A stretch of DNA of 64,000 nucleotides, taken from positions 186,001-250,000 of the forward strand of contig NZ_BOPB01000013.1 in the NCBI RefSeq assembly GCF_016863535.1, read 5' to 3'. How positions within the stretch are numbered: position 1 is the stretch's first letter; the number at the start of each line of letters is the position of its first letter. Positions 41,486 to 49,157 of the stretch are shown one piece after another. The notes under the pieces were generated by a model. It was not told where the DNA came from. It worked only from the letters and a program-made list of their open reading frames with translations, and did not search any database. The stretch is from Micromonospora lutea (GTDB lineage Bacteria; Actinomycetota; Actinomycetes; Mycobacteriales; Micromonosporaceae). Position numbers and translations under genes: made by a program.

Positions 41486-42234
41486 CGCACCTCCTCCTCG
41501 CGCGCCGGGCGCAGCAGCGCGGGGTGCAGCAGCCGGGCGTCCCCGGCGCGGTAGAGCCGGGACCGGGGACCGCCCCGACTGCCGCCGCGCTCGGTGCTGG
41601 CCCCGGTGCTCTCCACGAAACCCGGCACCGAGAGCACCTTGCGGTGGAAGTTGCCGGCGTGCAGCTGATGCCCCCAGACGGTCTCGTAGACGGCCCGTAG
41701 CTCCCCGATGGTGAACTCGGGTGCCAGGAATCGGGTGGCCAGCGGGGTGTATTCCAGCTTGGAGCGGGCGCGTTCCAGCCCGTCGGAGACGATCTGGCCG
41801 TGGTCGAAGGCGAGCTGGCGGTTGGTCAGGTCGGCGACCGGCACCCAGGCCGCCTCGGCGGCGTCGGTGCCGGCGGTCGCGTCCGGCAGGTCGGGGGCGA
41901 AGGCGAGATGAGCGATCGAGACGACCCGCATCCGGGGGTCGCGCTCGGGCGCGCCGTAGGAGGCCAGTTGCTCGACATGGACGCGGCGCAGGGGCTCGCC
42001 GTCGAGACCGGTCTCCTCGGCCAGCTCCCGCCGGGCGGCTGAGGAGAGGTCCTCGTCCGGCCGGACGAAACCGCCGGGAAGCGCCCAGTGGCCGGCGTAG
42101 GGCTGTTCGCCGCGGCGGATCAGCAGCAGGTGCAGCACCCCGTCGCGGATGGTCAGGGCGACGATGTCGACGGTGACCGCAACCGCCGGGTAGGCGCCCG
42201 GGTCGTAGGCGGCCAGGAAATCCTGCTCGTTCAC
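41482..42234 (-). CDS. NrtR-like Nudix regulator (Nudix domain plus winged helix)
   Basis: 250 residues from GTG 42234. The Nudix box GGFVRPDEDLSSAARRELAEETGL fits GX5EX7REUXEEXGU completely, so hydrolysis may be retained. The C-terminal part (LEYTPLATRFLAPEFTIGELRAVYETVWG...NFHRKVLSVPGFVESTG...RSRLYRAG) is the winged-helix half of NrtR, the NAD-metabolism repressor that senses ADP-ribose-type ligands. First gene of a four-gene coupled operon; an inverted repeat lies just upstream at 42261-42273. Likely an autoregulator of the operon responding to a nucleotide-diphosphate metabolite. Alternative: a plain ADP-ribose pyrophosphatase. Confidence 0.9.
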   Translation of the reverse strand: MNEQDFLAAYDPGAYPAVAVTVDIVALTIRDGVLHLLLIRRGEQPYAGHWALPGGFVRPDEDLSSAARRELAEETGLDGEPLRRVHVEQLASYGAPERDPRMRVVSIAHLAFAPDLPDATAGTDAAEAAWVPVADLTNRQLAFDHGQIVSDGLERARSKLEYTPLATRFLAPEFTIGELRAVYETVWGHQLHAGNFHRKVLSVPGFVESTGASTERGGSRGGPRSRLYRAGDARLLHPALLRPAREEEVR

Positions 42235-42244
42235 GCTCGATCAC

Positions 42245-42273
42245 TCTCACTCAGAGAACATCTCAACTTGAGA
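42245..42273. promoter_or_regulatory. Tandem dyads upstream of NrtR-like gene, candidate operator
   Basis: TCTCAACTTGAGA (42261-42273) is a perfect 6-base dyad around one C. TCTCACTCAGAGA (42245-42257), 16 bases away, is a weaker copy with TCTC/GAGA ends. Both are within 40 bases of the GTG start of the NrtR-like regulator, a natural place for autoregulation. Confidence 0.5.
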
Positions 42274-42319
42274 AGAACCTAGCGCAAAAGAGAGGGCCGG
42301 GCAAGTACCCGGCCCCCGC

Positions 42320-43318
42320 TCAGCGGATGGTGCCCACTAGATGCGGGCGACCGCGCCGGTCGTGCAGGCTGAAATCCCAGCCAGCGTCGAGTGCGGTGGC
42401 GCTGAAGGCGACCGTGCTGGGCAGCGGCACCGGCAGCTTGAACGCCACCTCCACCGTGTACGCCTCGGGCAGGCGGTTCTCCAGGGCCGCCAGACACCGG
42501 GCCTTGCTCCACATGCCGTGTGCGATGGGCCGGGGAAAGCCGAGCAGCCGGGCCCCCAGCCGGGAGGTGTGGATCGGGTTGTGGTCGCCGGAGACCCTCG
42601 CGTAGTCCGTACCCACCCGGGGGGTGACCTGCCAGCGGGCGGTGGCGGCCGGCGGCGCGGGGCGCTCACCCTGGTCGCGCCGCGCACCGCCGTCCGGGGT
42701 GCGCTGCCGGCCGAGGTACGTCGAGACGCCGCGCCACACCTCCTCGCCGTCGACCGACCCGACGAGCACGACGTCCACCTGCCGTCCCCGGTCGTGCGGG
42801 CGCAGGTTCTCCGCCCAGGTGAGGAAGTCCAGCCGGTCGGTGACGGTGACCGGCCGACGTACGGTGATCCGGTTGCCGACGTGCACCACCCCGGTCAGCG
42901 GGATCGGGAAATCCGGCGCGGTGATCAGGCGCAACGCCAACGGAAAGCCCATGACGTGCGGAAAGGTCGCGGGCAGCCGGTCGGCGAGACGGAACCCGCA
43001 GACCCGGTCGTAGTCGGCCAGCCGCTCCGGATCAACCGCCACCGCGTCCACGGCCAACTCGACCGCCGGCACCCCGGCACCACGCCGGCCACCCAACCCG
43101 GGCACCGCGTTCAGCAGCGCCCGCCGGTACAGCGGCCCGGCCGCCGGCAGCCGGGGCAGGTCGACCCGGGACCGCCCCGCCGGCTGCCCACCCGTAGCCT
43201 CCACCGGAGCGACCCGCGCGGCGGCCAGGAGCTCCGGAGTCAACGCCTCCGTCGGACCATCGATCAACTCGCCGACCGACAGGTCGGCCGGCTCCTCGTC
43301 ACCTGCGCGCCGTGCCAT
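42320..43318 (-). CDS. MaoC-like (R)-hydratase/dehydratase (HtdX-like)
   Basis: 332 residues from ATG 43318, sharing one base with the preceding stop (TGATG). The C-terminal hotdog domain has the hydratase-2 motif YARVSGDHNPIHTSRLGARLLGFPRPIAHGMW with catalytic Asp and His. The N-terminal half looks like a second degenerate hotdog, so it is a double-hotdog single chain. It would hydrate or dehydrate (R)-3-hydroxyacyl thioesters. Coupling to the FabG4-like reductase, with a divergent FadA2-like thiolase, reproduces the mycobacterial Rv0241c-Rv0242c-Rv0243 arrangement as I recall it. Confidence 0.9.
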   Translation of the reverse strand: MARRAGDEEPADLSVGELIDGPTEALTPELLAAARVAPVEATGGQPAGRSRVDLPRLPAAGPLYRRALLNAVPGLGGRRGAGVPAVELAVDAVAVDPERLADYDRVCGFRLADRLPATFPHVMGFPLALRLITAPDFPIPLTGVVHVGNRITVRRPVTVTDRLDFLTWAENLRPHDRGRQVDVVLVGSVDGEEVWRGVSTYLGRQRTPDGGARRDQGERPAPPAATARWQVTPRVGTDYARVSGDHNPIHTSRLGARLLGFPRPIAHGMWSKARCLAALENRLPEAYTVEVAFKLPVPLPSTVAFSATALDAGWDFSLHDRRGRPHLVGTIR

Positions 43319-44691
43319 CACGCCCCCAGCAGGCTCTGGCCGCAGACCCGGACGACGTTGCCGCTGACCGCACCGGACGCCGGCCAGGCCAGCCAGCCGA
43401 TGGTCTCCGCGACGTCCACCGGCAACCCGCCCTGCGAGAGGCTGTTCATCCGGCGGCCGGCCTCCCGCAGCATCAGCGGAATCCGGGCGGTCAGTCGGGT
43501 CTCGATGAATCCGGGGGCGACCGCGTTGACGCTGATCTGCCGTTCCCGCAGCGCCGGGGCGAGCGAGTCGACCAGCCCGATGACCCCGGCCTTGCTGGTG
43601 GCGTAGTTGGTCTGGCCCCGGTTGCCGGCGATCCCGGCGATCGAGGAAACGCCGATGATCCGCCCGCCCGCCGGGATCAGGCCGCGCTCCAGCAGCAGAT
43701 CGTTGATCCGTTCCTGGCTGGAGAGGTTGACGTCGATGACCTGGTCCCACCGGTCGGCGTCCATCCGGCCGAGGGTCTTGTCCCGGGTGATGCCGGCGTT
43801 GTGCACCACCGCGTCCACTCGGCCGTGCCGACTGGCCAGGTGCTCGGCGAGTCGGGTCGGTGCGTCGGCGGCGGTCAGGTCGAGCTGGACGGCGCTGCCG
43901 CCGATCTCGTTGGCCACCGAGGCCAACTCGTCCCCGGCGGCCGGAATGTCCAGGGCCACCACCGTCGCGCCGTCGCGGGCCAGCACCCGGGCCAACGCGG
44001 CGCCGATGCCGCGGGCCGCGCCGGTGACCAGCACCACCTGCCCGTCGAGCGGGCGGTCCCAGTCGGCCGGTGCGGTGGCCTGACCGGCGCCGACCCGGAT
44101 CACCTGCCCCGAGACGTACGCGGAGCGACCCGACAGCAGGAACCGCAGGGTCGCCTCCAGGCTGGTCCAGGTGCCCGCGTCCGCCTCCCGCGTGACGTAG
44201 ACCAGTTGTGCGGTGATCCCCCGGCCGAACTCCTTGCCGATGCTGCGGGTCAGCCCCTCCAGGGCCCGCTGGGCGGTCGCCTCGCGGGGCGTACCGCACT
44301 CCGCCGGTGGTGTGCCCAGCACGATCACCCGGCCGCTGGGCTGCACGGCCCGGGCCTGCGGGTGGAAAAAATCGTAGAGTTGACGCAGTTGGGACGAGTC
44401 GGTGATGCCGGTAGCGTCGAAGACGAGGGCGGCGCTCTCCGGCGTACGACCGGTTGTTGGATCGGGCACGGCGGTGGCCGGATCGCGCAGCGCGAGCCCG
44501 GCGGCGGCCAGGGCTTTTCCGACCGGTTCGGTGAGCCGCCCGCCGGTGGCGGCACCGAGCAGGATCAGCCCGGGCAGGATCGGCTCGCCGGGCGTGTGCC
44601 GGCGCAGCCGGGGCGGATCGGGCAGCCCGAGGCGCTTGACCAGCGCCCGCCCGGCGCCCGACTGGACGAAGCTCGCATACCTGTCGGTCAT
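43318..44691 (-). CDS. High-molecular-weight 3-oxoacyl reductase (FabG4-like)
   Basis: 457 residues, longer than ordinary FabG (about 245). The N-terminal 205 residues form a flavodoxin-like extra domain (YASFVQSGAGRALVKRLGLP...RVIVLGTPP). The C-terminal SDR has VTGAARGIGAALARVLA, HNAGITRDKTLGRMD, VSSIAGIAGNRGQTNYATSKAG (Ser, Tyr, Lys) and SVNAVAPGFIETRLT. This is the FabG4 (Rv0242c) type, NADH-dependent 3-oxoacyl-CoA/ACP reductase. It is translated just before the MaoC-like gene and diverges from the thiolase gene by 54 bases. Confidence 0.93.
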   Translation of the reverse strand: MTDRYASFVQSGAGRALVKRLGLPDPPRLRRHTPGEPILPGLILLGAATGGRLTEPVGKALAAAGLALRDPATAVPDPTTGRTPESAALVFDATGITDSSQLRQLYDFFHPQARAVQPSGRVIVLGTPPAECGTPREATAQRALEGLTRSIGKEFGRGITAQLVYVTREADAGTWTSLEATLRFLLSGRSAYVSGQVIRVGAGQATAPADWDRPLDGQVVLVTGAARGIGAALARVLARDGATVVALDIPAAGDELASVANEIGGSAVQLDLTAADAPTRLAEHLASRHGRVDAVVHNAGITRDKTLGRMDADRWDQVIDVNLSSQERINDLLLERGLIPAGGRIIGVSSIAGIAGNRGQTNYATSKAGVIGLVDSLAPALRERQISVNAVAPGFIETRLTARIPLMLREAGRRMNSLSQGGLPVDVAETIGWLAWPASGAVSGNVVRVCGQSLLGA

Positions 44692-44699
44692 AGGCGTAG

Positions 44700-44716
44700 C
44701 CTACTGGTGAGTAAGG
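44700..44716. promoter_or_regulatory. Candidate TetR-type operator between fabG4-like and fadA2-like genes
   Basis: CCTACTGGTGAGTAAGG lies in the 54-base divergent spacer. Its halves CCTACT / AGTAAGG form an imperfect dyad of the TTACTnnnnAGTA kind used by fatty-acid TetR regulators. The adjacent GCGTAGCCT resembles GCGTAACCT of the dyad at 36895. Weak evidence. Confidence 0.35.
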
Positions 44717-44745
44717 TGCCGGCAACACTTTCGAGGAGACGGATC

Positions 44746-46038
44746 GTGCAGAACGTTCGACGGGTCGCGGTCATCGGCGGAAACCGGATCCCCTTCGCCC
44801 GCTCCAACTCGCGCTACGCCAGCGCCTCGAACGCCGACATGCTCGGCGCCGCGCTCGACGGGCTGATCGCCCGCTTCGGTCTGGCCGGGCAACGGGTCGG
44901 CGAGGTCGTCGCCGGGGCCGTGCTCAAGCACTCGAAGGACTTCAACCTCACCCGCGAGGTGGTGCTCGGCTCGAAGCTCGACCCGCGCACCCCGGCGTAC
45001 GACATCCAGCAGGCCTGCGGCACCGGCCTGGAGGCGGTCATCCTGATCGCTAACAAGATCGCCCTCGGTCAGCTCGACGTCGGCATCGCCGGTGGCGTGG
45101 ACACCACCTCCGACGCCCCGCTCGCCGTCAACGAGGACATGCGGCGCGTCCTGCTCCAACTCAACTCCGCCCGCACCCTCGGCGAGCGGCTGAAGATCGC
45201 TGCGAAGCTGCGCCCGACCCAGCCGTTCAAGCCGGAGATCCCACGCAACGCCGAGCCGCGGACCGGCCTCTCCATGGGTGAGCACGCCGCCCAGACCGCG
45301 CTGCGCTGGAACGTCGACCGACAGGCGCAGGACGAGTTGGCGCTGCGCTCGCACCAGCGGCTCGCCGCCGCGTACGACAAGGGGTTCTTCGACGATCTGG
45401 TGACCCCCTACCTGGGGCTGACCCGCGACCAGAACCTCCGCCCCGACACCACCCTGGAGAAGCTGGGCAAGCTGCGGCCGGTCTTCGGCGCCAAGGGGCC
45501 GGACGCCGAGCGGGCCACCATGACCGCCGGCAACTCGTCACCCTTGACCGACGGCGCCTCCACGGTGCTGCTGGCCAGCGAGGAGTGGGCACGCGAACAC
45601 AACCTGCCGGTGCTGGCCTGGTTCTCCTGGTCGGAGACGGGCGCGGTGGACTTCGTGCACGGCGACGAAGGGCTGCTGATGGCGCCCGCGTACGCGGTGC
45701 CCCGGCTGCTGGCCCGGGCCGGGCTCACCCTCCAGGACTTCGACTACTACGAGATCCACGAAGCGTTCGCCTCGCAGGTGCTGGCCACGCTGGCTGCCTG
45801 GGAGTCACCGGAGTTCTGCAAGGAGCGGCTCGGCCTGGACGCCCCGCTCGGTGCCATCGACACCGACAAACTGAACGTGAACGGCTCGTCGCTGGCCGCC
45901 GGTCACCCGTTCGCCGCCACCGGCGGCCGGATCGTCGCCACCCTGGCCAAACTCCTCGCCGAGAAGGGTGGCGGCCGGGGCCTCATCTCCATCTGCGCCG
46001 CCGGCGGCCAAGGCGTCACCGCCATCCTGGAACGCTGA
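44746..46038 (+). CDS. Acetyl-CoA C-acyltransferase (thiolase, FadA2-like)
   Basis: 430 residues from GTG 44746 with GAGGAGA upstream; the long frame before it is antisense to the FabG4-like gene and is not part of the protein. Nucleophile motif QQACGTGLEAVI, YYEIHEAFASQVLATLAAWE, LNVNGSSLAAGHPFAATGGR (His) and ISICAAGGQGVTAILER (second Cys) are intact. Thiolytic cleavage or condensation of 3-ketoacyl-CoA. The divergent hydratase and reductase provide the neighbouring steps, so the three can interconvert acyl-CoA, hydroxyacyl and ketoacyl forms. Mycobacterial FadA2 (Rv0243) has the same context. Confidence 0.95.
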   Translation: MQNVRRVAVIGGNRIPFARSNSRYASASNADMLGAALDGLIARFGLAGQRVGEVVAGAVLKHSKDFNLTREVVLGSKLDPRTPAYDIQQACGTGLEAVILIANKIALGQLDVGIAGGVDTTSDAPLAVNEDMRRVLLQLNSARTLGERLKIAAKLRPTQPFKPEIPRNAEPRTGLSMGEHAAQTALRWNVDRQAQDELALRSHQRLAAAYDKGFFDDLVTPYLGLTRDQNLRPDTTLEKLGKLRPVFGAKGPDAERATMTAGNSSPLTDGASTVLLASEEWAREHNLPVLAWFSWSETGAVDFVHGDEGLLMAPAYAVPRLLARAGLTLQDFDYYEIHEAFASQVLATLAAWESPEFCKERLGLDAPLGAIDTDKLNVNGSSLAAGHPFAATGGRIVATLAKLLAEKGGGRGLISICAAGGQGVTAILER

Positions 46039-46843
46039 TCTTCAGCCGTAGACGGGTTTCCCGCCGGTGCACCGCTTTTCCCTTCCGGCCGGCGGGTAGC
46101 TCTGCCGAAGCGGCGGCAGAGGCTTGCTCGCGCTCCGTCATGCGGCCGGGGTCTGCTGTCTTCGCTTCGCGTCCTTTGCTCTGCTTCAACATACGCACAA
46201 CGCGCTGAGCAGTAGCGCGACACCGGGTCCTCAATGATCTAGGAACCTCCGGTGCACGGAGTCCCTGGGAGGTTCCGAACTGAAATTGTAGGAAAAACGG
46301 GTATATGGGTTGGCGTGTGGACTCGTTCGCCAGCGACCACAAGCTATTTCCAGGTCGGCCTGAGGATTGCGATCTTGGACCACGAACGCCGCTATAAGGG
46401 CCACAACGCAACAAGATCTCCACCCCCAGGCCCATGGGCGTCGTGACCAGCCGGAGCCCGACGGTTTGGCAACACGTGAGTGGGTTGTTGCCGACATTGG
46501 GCCGCTGTCCTCGGTCCAGCACGATCAAGATCGCTTCTGGTTTGGGCTGGTGGGAGCCAGTCGAGGAAGCGGGCGTGCAGCGTGTCGGCGGGTAGGTGGC
46601 GAAGGTCCGAGATGGCGTCGGTCAATTGCATACCCAGGTAGATGTGGAGCGTGAGGCGTTCGCGGGGTGTATCGCTCCAGCAGCCGGCGACGGCGTTCGG
46701 GGCAGGGCCAGTCCTGGAGTACTCGCGAGTGCGCACCGACGCCTACGAGGTGCTGCCCTCGCTCTTCGAGCAGGGCGAAGGCAAGACTGGCGCGAGGGCA
46801 CCGACAAGTTCAAGGGCGTCGCGGAAGGGTGAACGGTTGGAGG
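46039..46843. other. 805-base gap without a supported gene
   Basis: GC content and codon structure drop compared with the surroundings, and frames here (for example minus-strand 46392-46736) have no ribosome site or family resemblance. It holds a hairpin CTCTGCCG (46101-46108) / CGGCAGAG (46115-46122), a plausible fadA2-like terminator, and a second perfect dyad GGAACCTCC (46242-46250) / GGAGGTTCC (46268-46276). Together with the vapBC pair that follows, this looks like an acquired or decayed segment between two core genes. Confidence 0.5.
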
Positions 46844-47245
46844 TCAGTCAATCCTGCGTACGGGCTGTTCGGTGATGCGGGCGATCGTTTCGAAATCGGC
46901 ATCCGCGTGCAGCACGGTGAGCTTGTGATGCGCGGCGGTGAGCGCGACGAGGAGATCGACAGGGCTGGCGCACTGGTGCCAGCCCTTGTCCGCGAGTCGC
47001 TGCTGCAACTCCGCCGTGTCCTGCCAGATGGATTCCCGGACGGGGTAATAGGGGTAGGTCTCCCGTAGCAGGTTGTCGGCCTCGTAGTAGGCGGGACGCC
47101 CGCCCACGGCTCGTAGGAATTCCTGGCGAACGGGTTCGCAGAGCCCGACCAGTCCTGAGGTGACAGTCTGGTCCCAGGATGGGCTTGTCTGCCTGCGGTA
47201 AAACCGCACCAGCGCACTGGTGTCGATCAGATAGCCCTCGCTCAC
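46844..47245 (-). CDS. vapC: VapC-type PIN-domain toxin
   Basis: 133 residues; ATG overlaps the antitoxin stop (ATGA). The PIN fold begins MSEGYLIDTSALVRFYRR with the first acidic residue in IDTSA. The second acidic group is in CEPVRQEFLRAV, the third in SPVDLLVALTAAHH, and the fourth in VLHADADFETIARIT. These four acidic positions form the Mg-dependent ribonuclease site. Length is typical. It should be neutralised by the VapB protein encoded immediately upstream. RNA target unknown. Confidence 0.93.
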   Translation of the reverse strand: MSEGYLIDTSALVRFYRRQTSPSWDQTVTSGLVGLCEPVRQEFLRAVGGRPAYYEADNLLRETYPYYPVRESIWQDTAELQQRLADKGWHQCASPVDLLVALTAAHHKLTVLHADADFETIARITEQPVRRID

Positions 47246-47484
47246 GCGGCGGCCTTCCAGCGCTCCTCAGACGGGTCGCCGTTCTCAGTGCTTTCGATTG
47301 TCGAGAGGTCGATCTCTCCCTCGGCAACCATCTGCCGCATCCGCTCCACGGCCGCCGCTCGACGCCGCCGGTCGGCGACTTCTCGTAGCGCGGCGTTGAC
47401 GGTCTCCTTCTTCGTCGTGGTGCCGAGGTGGCGGGCAGCCTCGGCGAGGGCCTCGTCGTCCAAGTCGATCACAGTGCGGGACAT
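47242..47484 (-). CDS. vapB: VapB-type antitoxin
   Basis: 80 residues from ATG 47484. The N-terminus MSRTVIDLDDEALAEAARHLG followed by TTTKKETVNAALREVADRRRR is the ribbon-helix-helix DNA-binding pattern of the VapB (VapB47-like / AHH) antitoxins. The acidic C-terminus (EGEIDLSTIESTENGDPSEERWKAAA) would wrap the toxin. It overlaps vapC by four bases, so both are made from one message. Palindromes at 47500-47507 and 47520-47527 upstream are the likely autoregulatory sites. Confidence 0.92.
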   Translation of the reverse strand: MSRTVIDLDDEALAEAARHLGTTTKKETVNAALREVADRRRRAAAVERMRQMVAEGEIDLSTIESTENGDPSEERWKAAA

Positions 47485-47499
47485 GTCAACCCCCAAGGT

Positions 47500-47527
47500 G
47501 TATATACGATCCCGGAAAATGATATCA
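47500..47527 (-). promoter_or_regulatory. vapBC promoter/operator candidate
   Basis: The AT-rich palindrome GTATATAC (47500-47507) contains a TATATA -10-like hexamer 16 bases before the vapB start. A second palindrome TGATATCA (47520-47527) follows 12 bases further on. Paired short palindromes are typical VapB-VapC binding sites. Confidence 0.55.
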
Positions 47528-47587
47528 GCGTCCGGCGCGGAACCCGCGTTGTGCCCGCTCCCGGGCGGGTACGGAAGAATGCGCCAT

Positions 47588-49012
47588 GTGACGACGATCC
47601 CGAACGTGCTCGCCCACCGGTACGCCTCACCCGAGCTGGTCGCCCTCTGGTCGCCGGCGGAGAAGGTACGCCTGGAACGGCGGCTCTGGCTCGCCGTACT
47701 CCGGGCGCAGCGGGACCTCGGCGTGGCGCTGCCGGACGGGGTGGTCGAGGCGTACGAGCGGGTCCTTGACGATGTTGACCTGGCCTCGATCGCGGCGCGG
47801 GAGCGGGTCACCCGGCACGACGTGAAGGCGCGGATCGAGGAGTTCAGCGCGCTCGCCGGGCACGAGCACGTGCACAAGGGGATGACCTCCCGGGACCTGA
47901 CCGAGAACGTCGAGCAGCTCCAGGTGCGCCGGTCGCTGGAGCTGATCCGGGACCGGGTGGTGGCGACGCTGGTCCGGCTGGCCTGGCACGCGCACGAGTA
48001 CGCCGACGTGGTGATGGCCGGGCGCTCGCACAATGTGGCGGCGCAGGCCACCACGCTGGGCAAGCGCTTCGCGTCGGCCGCCGAGGAGCTGATCATCGCG
48101 TACGAGCGACTGGAGGACCTGATCGCCCGGTACCCGCTGCGGGGCATCAAGGGGCCGGTCGGTACCGCCGCCGACCAGCTCGACCTCTTCGACGGCGACG
48201 CCGAGAAGGTGACCGAGTTGGAGCGGCGGGTCGCCGAGCACCTGGGCTTCAACCGGGTGCTGGACAGCGTCGGGCAGGTCTACCCACGGTCGCTCGACTT
48301 CGACGTGCTCGCCGCGCTGGCGCAGACCGCCGCAGCACCGTCGTCGCTGGCCACCACGATCCGGCTGATGGTCGGTCAGGAACTGGTCACCGAGGGTTTC
48401 CAGCCGGGGCAGGTCGGCTCCAGCGCGATGCCGCACAAGATGAACACCCGCTCGTCGGAGCGGGTCAACGGCTTCGCGGTGATCATTCGGGGTTACCTGT
48501 CGATGGTCGGCGAGCTGGCCGGCGATCAGTGGAACGAGGGGGACGTTTCCTGCTCCGTGGTGCGCCGGGTGGCCCTGCCGGACGCCTTCTTCGCCGCCGA
48601 CGGACTGTTCCAGACCTTCCTGACCGTGCTGGACGAGTTCGGTGCGTACCCGGCGGTGATCAATCGGGAGTTGGAGCGGTTCCTGCCGTTCCTGGCCACC
48701 ACGAAGATCCTGGTGGCGGCCGTCCGCCGGGGCGTCGGCCGGGAGACCGCCCACGAGGCGATCAAGGAACACGCCGTGTCGGTCGCCCTCGCCATGCGCG
48801 AGAAGGGCACCCCCGACAACGACCTCTTCGACCGCTTGGCCGCCGACACCCGGCTCGCCCTGACCCGCCCCGAGATCGACGCCCTGGTCGCCGACCGTGC
48901 CGCCTTCGTCGGCGCCGCCCCCGCCCAGATCCAGGCAGTCGCCGCAAGAATCACCAAGATCGTCGAATCCCACCCCCAAGCCGCCACCTACACCCCACCC
49001 CCCATCCTCTAA
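47588..49012 (+). CDS. purB: Adenylosuccinate lyase
   Basis: 474 residues from GTG 47588 (GGAAG about 9 bases upstream; ATG 47579 is a possible alternative). Cleaves SAICAR and adenylosuccinate to fumarate and AICAR or AMP. Fumarase/aspartase superfamily blocks are present: HEHVHKGMTSRDLTENVEQ, AGRSHNVAAQATTLGKR and the signature GQVGSSAMPHKMNTRSSERVNG. It works after purA and in the main pathway. It ends in a C-rich run and a long palindrome, just like purA. Confidence 0.97.
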   Translation: MTTIPNVLAHRYASPELVALWSPAEKVRLERRLWLAVLRAQRDLGVALPDGVVEAYERVLDDVDLASIAARERVTRHDVKARIEEFSALAGHEHVHKGMTSRDLTENVEQLQVRRSLELIRDRVVATLVRLAWHAHEYADVVMAGRSHNVAAQATTLGKRFASAAEELIIAYERLEDLIARYPLRGIKGPVGTAADQLDLFDGDAEKVTELERRVAEHLGFNRVLDSVGQVYPRSLDFDVLAALAQTAAAPSSLATTIRLMVGQELVTEGFQPGQVGSSAMPHKMNTRSSERVNGFAVIIRGYLSMVGELAGDQWNEGDVSCSVVRRVALPDAFFAADGLFQTFLTVLDEFGAYPAVINRELERFLPFLATTKILVAAVRRGVGRETAHEAIKEHAVSVALAMREKGTPDNDLFDRLAADTRLALTRPEIDALVADRAAFVGAAPAQIQAVAARITKIVESHPQAATYTPPPIL

Positions 49013-49115
49013 CCCCCCCCACCCCACCCACCTCACCCACCCCGGCAAAGCCGGTTGATCATGAGGTTGTTGTCGCGCCACGCCGGGCAGGAGCGCAATA
49101 ACCTCATGATCAACC
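49013..49115. repeat. C-rich run and long palindrome copy C after purB
   Basis: A C-rich run (49013-49044) and a short hairpin CCGGC-AAA-GCCGG (49042-49054) lead into 20-base arms GGTTGATCATGAGGTTGTTG (49053-49072) and its near-complement (49096-49115, one mismatch) with a 23-base spacer. Same family as 16485 and 17567. It separates purB from the convergent YbjQ gene and may terminate both. Confidence 0.88.
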
Positions 49116-49157
49116 AGGTGGGAGCGGGTGGGTGGGTGGGTGGGGCAGCGGGTTGGG

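Noticed and set aside
41486..42250. N-terminal 255 codons of the frame containing the J/kinase-like gene
   Set aside because: It is the Nudix gene read out of frame; the ATGA overlap marks the real start at 41485.
43319..44728. Upstream part of the frame containing the MaoC-like gene
   Set aside because: It reads the FabG4-like gene in a wrong frame on the same strand; ATG 43318 gives the coupled start.
43312..44745. Upstream 478 codons of the frame containing the thiolase
   Set aside because: Antisense to the FabG4-like gene; the thiolase starts at GTG 44746 with a ribosome site and a normal N-terminus.
46016..46736. Several 80-170-codon open frames in the fadA2-vapC gap
   Set aside because: No ribosome sites, no codon bias like the neighbours and no recognisable motifs; a decayed gene cannot be excluded.
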